Shown one piece after another: positions 14,714 through 22,481 of a stretch of 35,094 nucleotides of DNA (the first letter of the stretch is position 1; each line of letters begins with the position of its first letter). The stretch lies in the IMG/VR virus record IMGVR_UViG_3300031227_000206, positions 1 through 35,094 of that record; one strand, given 5' to 3'. The stretch comes from a virus. The position numbers and the translations under genes are program-made. Under the pieces are notes generated by a model. The model ran no database searches and had not been told where the DNA came from. It was given only the letters and a program-made list of their open reading frames with translations.

Positions 14714-15704
14714 TTTTTTCAACCACCTCTTTGATATCTAATTTTGGTAACTCAGTTATTATACCGTCACTGCAATCAAATAATTGCGGACGATCCAGTT
14801 TATATACACTCATTAATGCAAGCTTGTATTCGGCTTGCTCTGCTGTTGTAGGAATTCCATTATCACTCATTATAATTTCTCTGCTTACATCAATATCCCC
14901 AACAATAGTTCCATCTTCTTCTTCATGTTTAACAATTTTTGTTTCTGCCTTTACCCACTTACCTTTTACTTTACTTACTTTAGGATATCTGTCAATCCAG
15001 TCTTTGAATCCAAAATCAAGACCACATAAAAATAGCGGACCATAACCCATAAAATTTGCAACTTCTACTGCATTATTAACAACACATCCAGCATTCAAAA
15101 TAGAAGCTCCAATCATAGAATATACTGATGGTAAAATATTCTCAAAAAAGTCATGACCAAGAAGTTGATCTTTTATTATCTTTTCCATTTCTGGTAATGG
15201 TTTGTCTTTCCATGATTCATGATCAAACAATTTGGCAAAGTGCATCATAAGATAATATATCTTTTCACCCCTCCAGAGTTCAATCACTTTAGGATCTACT
15301 GATGGATGAGTAACTAAAGTTGAACCTTTAAAATTATGTCCATGAAAAAACATATCCCATGCCGTCTGGTTCCCATCAAACAAACAAATATATTCAGGCT
15401 GATGCCCATAATATTTGAGAGTTGCTGCCATTGATTCTGATGTAAAAATTACACCTTTCCAATCTTTCAAGAGTGGTATTAACTTCTCTAAACTAATTCC
15501 AGCACCTACAATTAATGCTGGCTCTCCCTTATGCTTATTCTGATGTTTCAATAAAGAATAATCTTTTTTTTCTTTAACTAATTCTCTTTCTACTTTATCG
15601 TAATTAGCATACGAAGCCCATACCCATCTTTCTATCCAAGATTTCAGGACACCAGAATTTCTAGTGTCCTGGGATTGCTCGTATTTTTCATCTTTTTTAT
15701 ACAT
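14634..15704 (-). CDS. DUF115/MptE-like protein, possible glycosyltransferase relative
   Basis: This 356-residue protein has a Rossmann-like pattern: PALIVGAGISLEKL near residue 60-75, V-I-F-T-S-E-S-M-A-A-T, I-C-L-F-D-G-N, T-H-P-S-V-D and the closing motif NAVEVANFMGYGPLFLCGLD. This is the DUF115 signature shared with MptE-type hydroxymethylpterin pyrophosphokinases and with Maf motility-accessory glycosyltransferases that add nonulosonic acids. The phage role is unknown. Its place between tail tube and chaperone genes suggests late expression, perhaps modifying tail or host surface. ATG 15704 has GGAGG 9 nt upstream; an earlier ATG lies inside the tail tube gene. Confidence 0.75.
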   Translation of the reverse strand: MYKKDEKYEQSQDTRNSGVLKSWIERWVWASYANYDKVERELVKEKKDYSLLKHQNKHKGEPALIVGAGISLEKLIPLLKDWKGVIFTSESMAATLKYYGHQPEYICLFDGNQTAWDMFFHGHNFKGSTLVTHPSVDPKVIELWRGEKIYYLMMHFAKLFDHESWKDKPLPEMEKIIKDQLLGHDFFENILPSVYSMIGASILNAGCVVNNAVEVANFMGYGPLFLCGLDFGFKDWIDRYPKVSKVKGKWVKAETKIVKHEEEDGTIVGDIDVSREIIMSDNGIPTTAEQAEYKLALMSVYKLDRPQLFDCSDGIITELPKLDIKEVVEKNGKGFEGKYRTDEEIVKLSNAYFNRK

Positions 15705-15708
15705 TGAA

Positions 15709-16491
15709 TTAGGCCTCCACTGTCCATTCAAATAACTGTTTTCCTACTGGTTTACTCAGGTCTGCCAATATATGAAATGTCATTGGTATACCTGCAAAAG
15801 CATCAGCCATTGAAAAAGCAATGTCTGAAGCACCAATTTTTTTAGCTCTATGAGCATAGAACTGGATTTGTTTTCCGTTGTCATTAATATGTACGATTCG
15901 AAGAGTTGCTTCAAAATCTGCAAGCTGACCACCAACACCAACTCTTGATACTGTTGCTGATTCATTGTACTCAATATGAACTGTATCCAAATCTGTGATT
16001 CCACCACCATTTATTCTTGCTACTGTTCCAGCTGCTCCTGTTGATGTAAAATCTGTTCCTTTAGTATAACCGTCAGGAGTATTTGACCAATCAGAACTGA
16101 ATACCATTATAGTTCCGGTTGCGTATCCTGCCTGATCTAAAGTGATATTTGCAGTACCACTTAATTCATGATCTTCTCTGAATCTCATTACTGTTGATGT
16201 TGATTCATCATAAGCAATCGCATTGATTACTGGTGTTGCTGCAAATTCATTTGCTGCATCATATGTAAATCTGTTCTGATGATTTTTAAAATCATCCAGC
16301 ATTACATCAACTTCCATTGATTCCATTGTCTTGTGAGATCCTACATTCACTCCTGAATCTTCAAGAGAAAACTGGACTGTTTCTTTATTGTACCGAAAGG
16401 TAGCTGCTGATTTTGGTGAGCCTAATCTAACGTCTCCCCAATATATTTCACAAGGTCCAATCGGTTTAGTTGCCGCTACTGCTTTACTCAT
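15709..16491 (-). CDS. Major tail tube protein
   Basis: This 260-residue beta-rich protein contains P-C-E-I-Y-W-G-D-V-R-L-G near the start, then V-Q-F-S-L-E-D-S-G and M-E-S-M-E-V-D-V-M. The end has I-P-M-T-F-H-I-L-A-D. This pattern, the size, and the place between the tail terminator and the chaperones identify it as the tube subunit that polymerises around the tape measure. The middle (about 105-185) looks like an inserted Ig-like or decoration segment (D-W-S-N-T-P-D-G). GGAGGG is 7 nt before the ATG, and the start overlaps the previous stop. Confidence 0.85.
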   Translation of the reverse strand: MSKAVAATKPIGPCEIYWGDVRLGSPKSAATFRYNKETVQFSLEDSGVNVGSHKTMESMEVDVMLDDFKNHQNRFTYDAANEFAATPVINAIAYDESTSTVMRFREDHELSGTANITLDQAGYATGTIMVFSSDWSNTPDGYTKGTDFTSTGAAGTVARINGGGITDLDTVHIEYNESATVSRVGVGGQLADFEATLRIVHINDNGKQIQFYAHRAKKIGASDIAFSMADAFAGIPMTFHILADLSKPVGKQLFEWTVEA

Positions 16492-16901
16492 AATAATGCC
16501 CTCCTGTAATGCAAATTAAACATTACATTTTTGCCGTAGACATTGAACTCATCGTCAAATAAATCTTCCGGCTCACTAACTAATATAGCCCTGAATCCAG
16601 TTGTTGTGGTATCAGGCTTCTGATTTAATAATTGTATGATCCTCTTAATAATGTCTTCATAACTATCATCTTTCGTCCATACATTAATTGATAATACACT
16701 ATTTGTAATCAAAAAACTAGGATCAGCAGATTGATCACTATTTGTAGATTGTATGTTTAAAACTGTTTCAGGAAAGGTAGGTTTCACTGGAGGCTTGAAC
16801 CAATAAGTTTGAAAGGGTTCTGATCCTGGTGTTCCCATTAAAGCAATATAAGAATCATCATCTGTGAGTCGTTTTTTTATTGCTAATTTTAAAGTTTTCA
16901 T
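16488..16901 (-). CDS. Tail terminator protein
   Basis: This 137-residue alpha/beta protein has an N-terminal helix (K-T-L-K-L-A-I-K-K-R-L), P-E-T-V-L-N-I-Q, V-L-S-I-N-V-W and a helical stretch with D-I-I-K-R-I-I-Q-L-L-N, ending N-V-M-F-N-L-H-Y-R-R. This is the alpha/beta layout of gpU/DUF3168-like terminators that cap the tail tube and join it to the neck. AAGGTGA lies 4 nt before the ATG. Both ends overlap neighbouring genes by 4 bases. Confidence 0.75.
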   Translation of the reverse strand: MKTLKLAIKKRLTDDDSYIALMGTPGSEPFQTYWFKPPVKPTFPETVLNIQSTNSDQSADPSFLITNSVLSINVWTKDDSYEDIIKRIIQLLNQKPDTTTTGFRAILVSEPEDLFDDEFNVYGKNVMFNLHYRRALL

Positions 16902-17305
16902 TTGATCACCTTTGATACAGCCGCACCCATTAGTGTTACTATTCCAACTGCCTCTTCTTCTAATGCTGGACCAAAGAATGGAAAAGCCCTTCTTCCTGCT
17001 CCTCCTACTTCAATCAATGTTGCGTAAGGTTCGCTAGCTGTAACTTCCCCTGTTATTCCATAAGTAAAAACTTTTACTTTTTCAGCTTTAATAGAATTCA
17101 CAAGCTTGGTTGACCACGTGTAGAATCGTGGATCAGGATGTGTTTTCCTCTCTGCTGATGAAAGCTGGGAGCCTACAACATGCTTACTCTTTGCGTTCGT
17201 TGCCACTAAATTCTGTGATTTTTCCATCGCTGTTATCAGGCTTGCGTCCACGAATGTTTTCACTAACTTTAGGTTTCTGTTTAGTTCTGCTAATCCCTGC
17301 AACAT
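16898..17305 (-). CDS. HK97 gp10-like neck/tail completion protein
   Basis: This 135-residue protein has an N-terminal helix (L-A-E-L-N-R-N-L-K), a stretch with S-K-H-V-V-G-S and S-T-K-L-V-N-S-I-K, and the family-typical Y-A-T-L-I-E-V-G-G-A-G-R-R-A-F-P-F-F-G-P-A-L. HK97-gp10-like proteins sit at the head-tail interface. AAGGA is 8 nt before the ATG. The first ~40 codons overlap out of frame with the end of the 17184-17420 ORF. Confidence 0.85.
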   Translation of the reverse strand: MLQGLAELNRNLKLVKTFVDASLITAMEKSQNLVATNAKSKHVVGSQLSSAERKTHPDPRFYTWSTKLVNSIKAEKVKVFTYGITGEVTASEPYATLIEVGGAGRRAFPFFGPALEEEAVGIVTLMGAAVSKVIK

Positions 17306-17420
17306 CGTACAATTCCTTTAATGAATAATTTCTTCTCTTATAAAAGATATAATTATCACCTCTTTCTTCTGCCATCTTCAAATGACTAATTGTTAATTTA
17401 CCCGGTAATCCTTGACTCAT
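17184..17420 (-). CDS. Small basic protein in the connector region
   Basis: This 78-residue basic protein has a helical N-terminal half (L-T-I-S-H-L-K-M-A-E-E-R and N-Y-S-L-K-E-L-Y-D-V-A-G, which could be a small helix-turn-helix) and a highly charged C-terminal half. Its ATG overlaps the upstream stop as ATGA, so translation is likely. The C-terminal 40 codons are shared out of frame with the gp10-like gene. No family recognised. The charged half may simply be what the other frame allows. Confidence 0.5.
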   Translation of the reverse strand: MSQGLPGKLTISHLKMAEERGDNYIFYKRRNYSLKELYDVAGISRTKQKPKVSENIRGRKPDNSDGKITEFSGNERKE

Positions 17421-17761
17421 CTATTTTCCACCTTTTGAGTATAAACCTGTTTATGCCCTTCATAATTTTGAACATCCATTACTTCATGGTAATTAGTTTC
17501 ATTAGGTTCATAAATCCTATGATCTACTGCCACTGAAGAAGTTGAAGGAAAAAATAAAGTATGAGTGCTTTCTACTACTCTACCTTTTATTTCTTTTTTA
17601 AATGCTCCACTTTTAGGAAATATCAATACTGTTGATGTCTCAATTGTAGTTGTCGCTGATTCTGGATACACTGAAGTTCCATTATATTCCTGCGTAACAT
17701 TTTTTACAGTTACGACAGTTCCACTTTGGATTAAAGAATCTGTATCTGAAGACCAACTCAT
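17417..17761 (-). CDS. Head-tail adaptor / head closure protein
   Basis: This 114-residue beta-rich protein has T-V-V-T-V-K-N-V-T-Q, V-V-E-S-T-H-T-L-F-F-P and a final E-V-M-D-V-Q-N-Y-E-G-H-K-Q-V-Y segment. This is the pattern of SPP1 gp16-like stoppers, in which a small beta barrel plugs the connector and a line on H-E-V...V ends the fold. Order (after connector, before gp10-like) fits. Its ATG overlaps the preceding stop (TAATG). Confidence 0.7.
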   Translation of the reverse strand: MSWSSDTDSLIQSGTVVTVKNVTQEYNGTSVYPESATTTIETSTVLIFPKSGAFKKEIKGRVVESTHTLFFPSTSSVAVDHRIYEPNETNYHEVMDVQNYEGHKQVYTQKVENR

Positions 17762-18021
17762 TAGTATGCATCCCCTATATACTCAGATTTATCTTCACCA
17801 AACTCATTTATATCAGTAGCAATTTCTCGAATGTCCTCATAAGGTGTACTGTCCTGATCTATCTTTATTAGTTTCGCTCTGGAGTTCATTAGGGTATCAA
17901 GGAATTTTCCTTTATCAACACTCTTATCACCAATCTTGTAATCACCGACATTGCTGGTATCATCCAGCAATGCCGAAATTTTAAGATCAATTTTTGCTAT
18001 AAGCTCGGATGCTGTTGCCAT
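17761..18021 (-). CDS. Small head-tail connector protein
   Basis: This 86-residue protein begins MATASELIAKIDLKISALL, with Y-K-I-G-D-K-S-V-D-K and then S-R-A-K-L-I-K-I. The Y-x-I-G-x-x-S-V motif after a helix resembles gpW/DUF6148-type connector proteins that bind the portal ring. ATG 18021 starts 3 nt after the capsid stop; reading from further upstream would add residues inside the capsid gene. The Shine-Dalgarno is weak, so translation may depend on coupling. Confidence 0.65.
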   Translation of the reverse strand: MATASELIAKIDLKISALLDDTSNVGDYKIGDKSVDKGKFLDTLMNSRAKLIKIDQDSTPYEDIREIATDINEFGEDKSEYIGDAY

Positions 18022-18023
18022 GA

Positions 18024-19154
18024 CTATGATGTCATCTTTACAACATATCTGTTGCTGACCGCACCACAACCACCGAAGTAGCTTACTTTATATCTTGCTA
18101 CTACATCAGCATTAAAAGCCTGTTCGCTATCTCTTCCCTGCTGGAAAGTTGACAGAGGCCATACTTCAGTATAAACAAACTGTTTCTTGAAGTCTCCATA
18201 ATACCATGCTGTAGCTGCTACCTGCTGATCAATAAAAGTTGTATCAAGTGCTTCTGTTCCATTGAAAATATTCTTTGTCCCCGATGGAGTTGATGCTAAT
18301 ACTGATTGACCTGAGTAACAAATCTTATTTGCAATACTCATCAAGCTTAATCCAGTAAGTAGAGTCTTTGGTCTAACTCTCATTGGTAAGCCCTGTTCAT
18401 CTTTGAACTGAGCAAATTTTGTAAGTGCTGCTTGGAGGTCGGTTTCATCTGTAAGTACCTCAGACCCAAGGTTATTCAAAGTATCAGTTGAATAAGGATC
18501 TGCTGAAGAAGCACCATATAATGTGGTTGCATTTCCGGCTGGTCTCCATGCTGCCAATAGTCCAGTACTGGTTAATTCAAGAACTGCATTCATGATAGTT
18601 TTCTCTCTATCTGATTTAGCAGATTCTCCAATCTGACCGGCTCTCAATAGCATTTGACCTGTCTGGTCAAACCTAACCATCTCTTCTGTTAGAGAAATGA
18701 TTCTACCCTTTTTGGTATTTTTAATTTTATGATACTTTTCAGTGATCGAACCCTCTTCGTAGTTGATACCTTCGATAACTTCTTTCATCTGATTGTCAGC
18801 ACCGAATCCAACAATGGTTTCATCTTTTACAGATGATTGAACAACTGTAACCAATTTGTCACCAATACCATATTCCAGATCATAAGCTTCCTGGACTTTT
18901 TTATTAATCAATGCTCCGGTAATTTTAGGAAATGCAGATGAAGCCATTGCTTCTGAAAAGTCAGCCTCTCCAACTCTGCGAGTACCCATTAAGTTATCCT
19001 GTTTAAGGGATGGTTCACCCATTGCTTGCCAAAGAGCTTTCAAGGAAACTTCATCTGTTTTGATTTTTCCTTCATTAATATTATTAATCATTGCGATGGC
19101 GAACCTTTTTTCTCCGCCATTCTCATATAAAGATTTCATGCTATCTCTGTTCAT
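18024..19154 (-). CDS. Major capsid protein, HK97 fold
   Basis: This 376-residue protein follows a decoration protein and a protease/scaffold gene. Mu gpT-like features include an N-terminal arm of ~60 residues, F-P-K-I-T-G-A-L-I-N-K-K-V-Q-E-A-Y (spine-helix region), and the late Y-Y-G-D-F-K-K-Q-F-V-Y and A-R-Y-K-V-S-Y-F-G-G-C-G-A. It forms the head shell. The GGAG 7 nt upstream of the ATG is one of the best in the window, as expected for an abundant protein. The family assignment is firm from context and pattern. Confidence 0.9.
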   Translation of the reverse strand: MNRDSMKSLYENGGEKRFAIAMINNINEGKIKTDEVSLKALWQAMGEPSLKQDNLMGTRRVGEADFSEAMASSAFPKITGALINKKVQEAYDLEYGIGDKLVTVVQSSVKDETIVGFGADNQMKEVIEGINYEEGSITEKYHKIKNTKKGRIISLTEEMVRFDQTGQMLLRAGQIGESAKSDREKTIMNAVLELTSTGLLAAWRPAGNATTLYGASSADPYSTDTLNNLGSEVLTDETDLQAALTKFAQFKDEQGLPMRVRPKTLLTGLSLMSIANKICYSGQSVLASTPSGTKNIFNGTEALDTTFIDQQVAATAWYYGDFKKQFVYTEVWPLSTFQQGRDSEQAFNADVVARYKVSYFGGCGAVSNRYVVKMTS

Positions 19155-19164
19155 TTTTTATCTC

Positions 19165-19617
19165 CTAGCTCTCTACTATCTGTTTCTGGAGTGCACCAGG
19201 CATAAATTGAACGAGTACACTTGTTCCAGCTGTATCCAAATCTTCAGCACAAACGGCAACACTATTAGTTGCTGAATCAAATCCGCTGGTAGTTGCTAGT
19301 TTTAGCAATAACTGTTTTGCACTAATTACATACTGCTGACCGAATATCTGGGTTGCACTTGCCACTGTCATTTCAAAGACAGTTCCGTGTCCAATTTCCA
19401 ACATTCTTATTGCTGTAGCTGTTGCATCTGTTGCTGGAGATGCGTCCATTGCGATTCCTACTAAGTCATCACAATCGCTTGACAATAATGCAGCTGTAAC
19501 TCTTCCAGTTCCCCAGATTATTTTTAGCATGTCACCCTGTTCGATTGCCACTGTTCCAGTTTTTTTTACTTTCCTGGAGATTTGTGGTCCCCTTCTATAA
19601 CGAAATTTATTAGCCAT
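19165..19617 (-). CDS. Capsid decoration / DUF2190-like protein
   Basis: This 150-residue beta-rich protein has A-I-E-Q-G-D-M-L-K-I-I, a D-D-L-V-G-I-A-M-D-A-S-P strand-loop and I-G-H-G-T-V-F-E-M-T-V. This pattern is common in the DUF2190 family and other small capsid-decorating barrels. The location, just upstream of the major capsid gene, agrees. A GGGGGT stands 5 nt before the ATG. It probably stabilises the head after expansion. Confidence 0.75.
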   Translation of the reverse strand: MANKFRYRRGPQISRKVKKTGTVAIEQGDMLKIIWGTGRVTAALLSSDCDDLVGIAMDASPATDATATAIRMLEIGHGTVFEMTVASATQIFGQQYVISAKQLLLKLATTSGFDSATNSVAVCAEDLDTAGTSVLVQFMPGALQKQIVES

Positions 19618-19620
19618 GAC

Positions 19621-21033
19621 TTACCCCCGTTCGTTTGCAGCTTCTATTACTGCTTTATCATAATCTTCATCACTAAGGGTCTCTCCATTAGACTCATCAA
19701 TATCTTTATGGTCACCCATTCCAGATACACCTTTTTTCTTTTCAGGTTTTGTTAAAGTTTTCCTGTCCTCAATTAGAGCCTTCATAGCTGCTTCATCTTT
19801 TGCTTCAGAAAGTGTTTCCCTGAATAGCGGAGTGACAAGAGCCTCTTCTATTTTACTTTCTTTCAAAAGTTCATCAACTGTCTCTTTCTTCTTTGCCGAT
19901 GCTTTAATAACTTCAAACTCATCAACTTTTAGTTCCAGAGTTTTCTTACCTTCAGTCAATTCAGTAACCTGTTTTTTTAAACTATCAACTTCATCTTTGC
20001 TTGATAGATTATCCTGAACTTTCTTCTCAATAGCCTCTATCATATCAGGCCGATTTTCAAGGAGTTCATTTAATGTAAGATCTTTTAAATCCATACTTTC
20101 CTCTTCATCATTTAGTTTTCCTGATTCAAACATATTATTGGTTGAACCTGGTTCGGTGACAAGATCCGCACTATGCAGAGTCTTGAGAGAATATGCTTCT
20201 GCAATTCCCGTTTCTTTATCATAAATCATCTCACCATTCGCCACGATTGACAAACCTATCTTGTCTGCCATTTCACCGACCAACGATTCTACAATGGGAG
20301 CCTGATGTTGTAAATATTTTATATCGGCTCTGGGAACTCCATTTTCCATCCTGCCATTTTCATAAAATCCAAGTATATCTTTCACATCACGTACGCCATG
20401 ATGCTTACCCATTTCTTCCATGCTTGCATGGTTCATATAGACTTTCTTACCATCAATATTTTCAGCAACGGAACGTAAAAATGCTTCTGAAAACTTTGTT
20501 CCTTTACTTCCAGGAAAATATCTATTCTCAGATGTAGAATTTAAAATAATAACACCTGAAATAGTTCGATTTTCTTTATCGAATTTCCCTTCTTTGAATT
20601 GCCCTGATATTGTAGATTCTGAAATTTGCATAGCTTTCATTTCTGTATCCTTTCTGCTTTCGCTATATTTCCCGATGCTGAATTCTTTCAACAGCTTAAT
20701 GATCTTGCTTTTAATTTCTTTAGGAATTATAGAGGGCATCCGTGCTTTCGATCCACCCATTGCCTGATCAATAGCTCTAAGTGCATTTAGATTTACTGCT
20801 CCGGCTCTTCGATACATCTTAGTAACTGGATCAATTCCTCCAGCTCCTTCACGGTACGGCAAATGCCATTTCCTTCTATCTTCTTTATCTTCAATCCAGA
20901 GAAAACTCTGAGGTGGTAACTGTAATTTATTAACTAAAGACCAACTGTTATTACTGGCATTCTGTTCTAAAATATCTTGGACTTCCTCACTAAGTCTTTT
21001 TGCATACATAGCATTATTGGTTGCTTTATCCAT
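19621..21033 (-). CDS. Prohead protease fused to scaffold
   Basis: This 470-residue protein has three parts. An N-terminal region (about 35-115) with S-F-L-W-I-E-D, W-H-L-P-Y-R-E-G and A-L-R-A-I-D-Q-A resembles a segment seen in front of some phage proteases. The protease region (about 130-310) has Y-M-N-H-A-S with the probable catalytic His, G-L-S-I-V-A-N-G containing the Ser, and D-L-V-T-E-P-G-S-T-N. The C-terminal third is a charged coiled coil (E-V-D-S-L-K-K-Q-V-T-E-L) typical of scaffold. The protein cleaves itself and the capsid arm during head maturation. The Shine-Dalgarno is weak; translation probably couples to the gene 3 nt upstream. Confidence 0.8.
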   Translation of the reverse strand: MDKATNNAMYAKRLSEEVQDILEQNASNNSWSLVNKLQLPPQSFLWIEDKEDRRKWHLPYREGAGGIDPVTKMYRRAGAVNLNALRAIDQAMGGSKARMPSIIPKEIKSKIIKLLKEFSIGKYSESRKDTEMKAMQISESTISGQFKEGKFDKENRTISGVIILNSTSENRYFPGSKGTKFSEAFLRSVAENIDGKKVYMNHASMEEMGKHHGVRDVKDILGFYENGRMENGVPRADIKYLQHQAPIVESLVGEMADKIGLSIVANGEMIYDKETGIAEAYSLKTLHSADLVTEPGSTNNMFESGKLNDEEESMDLKDLTLNELLENRPDMIEAIEKKVQDNLSSKDEVDSLKKQVTELTEGKKTLELKVDEFEVIKASAKKKETVDELLKESKIEEALVTPLFRETLSEAKDEAAMKALIEDRKTLTKPEKKKGVSGMGDHKDIDESNGETLSDEDYDKAVIEAANERG

Positions 21034-21035
21034 TC

Positions 21036-21458
21036 TTACCAGAACTTCTTCAAATGTTTATTCTTCATAACTTCAATCCGATCTCCATAAGCTATAGTTA
21101 CTCCATTTTCTACTACTGGATTTCCATATGTTCCAATTATATACGCAACTACCTTTTTGTGCCAAACCCCAACAGCTGAATGCCTATTTTTGTTTAATTC
21201 TTCAAGCTTATTATTTATATCGGCAATTTTTTTTATCCTCTGCGTTTTGACATCATTTGTATTCCCAGGAATAGAGGTTTCAATATATGCAAGCTTTGAT
21301 CTTTCAGTATTTATATCATCAAGGAATTTATCAAATCGAATTGATAATGCTCCTGCAATTTCTACTGGGAGAACTCCTGATCCTCTGCTCAACTTCTCTT
21401 CAATAATTGTGATCTCTGCTTGTTTCAATCCTGCAACTGATTTTTTTTCTTCTGCCAT
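21036..21458 (-). CDS. Hypothetical protein in the head operon
   Basis: This 140-residue protein has helices in the first two thirds (R-F-D-K-F-L-D-D-I-N-T-E-R, I-N-N-K-L-E-E-L-N-K) and a beta-rich end (Y-G-N-P-V-V-E-N-G-V, then A-Y-G-D-R-I-E-V-M). There is no signal or membrane segment. It lies between the minor head protein and the protease with a strong GGAG before the ATG, so it is probably a head assembly factor or minor virion protein. No family recognised. Confidence 0.5.
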   Translation of the reverse strand: MAEEKKSVAGLKQAEITIIEEKLSRGSGVLPVEIAGALSIRFDKFLDDINTERSKLAYIETSIPGNTNDVKTQRIKKIADINNKLEELNKNRHSAVGVWHKKVVAYIIGTYGNPVVENGVTIAYGDRIEVMKNKHLKKFW

Positions 21459-21488
21459 TTCCTTTCTCCTCTTCTTAATTTATTCCTA

Positions 21489-22394
21489 CTATTTTATATT
21501 GTCAACAATCACAAACTCTTCACGAGCTACAATTGTAATATAACACTGGCAATTCGGATGAGATATGGGAACTGCTGAAGGTGGATAAACTCCAGCACCT
21601 AATCCATATTCATCATTCGCTTCATAAGCATCACATTCTCCTGTTGCACATTCTCCATATCCTGCTGACCGATGCCATTGTATCCCTTTTACCCAAGATT
21701 TCTTGCTGGCATATTCTGCTGTTGCTTCCCTGTATGCTCTGGTAACATCTGTTCTGATTAGCCTATCCATGTTTTTGTATGCGGACTTATATCTACCTCT
21801 GCCCGGAGGGAATTCCTTATAAAACTCTTTCCAGTATTTTGTTCGCATATCTGCATCGGGAAGATAAAGGAAACCCCGAATGTTCTTCATTATATCACCA
21901 ACATATAATCCATCCACATATCCTTTAGTAATCATCCTTCTGATTTCTTTATATGTAATATGATGCAGATCCCAAATCCTATCTGATAAAGTAATTCCAT
22001 CATATCCTTTAATCAGCTTGCCTAAAGCCCTTCTCCATACTTTATCAAAAACTTCGGCTTTCATTCCTATCTTAGCACCTGATTTTAAAGCACCTTTAAA
22101 TATAGATATGCTCGCCTTAGTATCAATTAAAGATGCACGAACACTTTTACTCATTAGCGATTGCGCTGATCTGGTCAATTTATTACTTAGTACTACCAAT
22201 TCTTTTTCTATTGATTTAAATAGTACTCCAAGATTATTAGTTTTGCTTCCATCATAAGTCAATATTATATTTTGAATTCTTCCGGTGGTTCGAGTATAGT
22301 CAACACGATATTTCCTTAGCTCTACTGTCAGAGCTGAATTCTTATCTGCCTGACTTTTTATGATTGCTTTATTTATATTATCTATATAACTCAT
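21489..22394 (-). CDS. Mu F-like minor head morphogenesis protein
   Basis: In this 301-residue protein the C-terminal half carries the family's marks: D-R-L-I-R-T-D-V-T-R-A-Y-R-E-A, I-Q-W-H-R-S-A-G-Y-G-E-C, D-A-Y-E-A-N-D, and a final S-H-P-N-C-Q-C-Y. The cysteines and histidines could bind zinc. This family sits next to the portal and enters or assembles with the head; in some phages it is ejected with DNA. The ATG overlaps neither neighbour strongly and has only a weak ribosome site, implying coupling to the portal. Confidence 0.9.
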   Translation of the reverse strand: MSYIDNINKAIIKSQADKNSALTVELRKYRVDYTRTTGRIQNIILTYDGSKTNNLGVLFKSIEKELVVLSNKLTRSAQSLMSKSVRASLIDTKASISIFKGALKSGAKIGMKAEVFDKVWRRALGKLIKGYDGITLSDRIWDLHHITYKEIRRMITKGYVDGLYVGDIMKNIRGFLYLPDADMRTKYWKEFYKEFPPGRGRYKSAYKNMDRLIRTDVTRAYREATAEYASKKSWVKGIQWHRSAGYGECATGECDAYEANDEYGLGAGVYPPSAVPISHPNCQCYITIVAREEFVIVDNIK

Positions 22395-22481
22395 TTAATG
22401 GGGTCCTGTCCAATCTGAGTAATCCTCAACTGGATCTGGTATAAACCTTTTTTTATAAATAATCTCATTCTTCTTCCTCAT
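22395..22481 (-). CDS. Possible micro-ORF between portal and minor head genes
   Basis: This is a 28-residue frame (M-R-K-K-N-E-I-I-Y, then FIPDPVEDYSDWTGPH) starting inside the last codons of the portal gene and ending 1 base before the minor head start. The PDPVEDYSDW stretch falls in the ~70 bases not covered by the portal. Extending the frame to 22715 gives only a lysine/methionine-rich shadow of the portal. A 25-codon ORF linking the two genes by ATGA overlaps exists in another frame. Both could simply be spacer. Confidence 0.25.
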   Translation of the reverse strand: MRKKNEIIYKKRFIPDPVEDYSDWTGPH

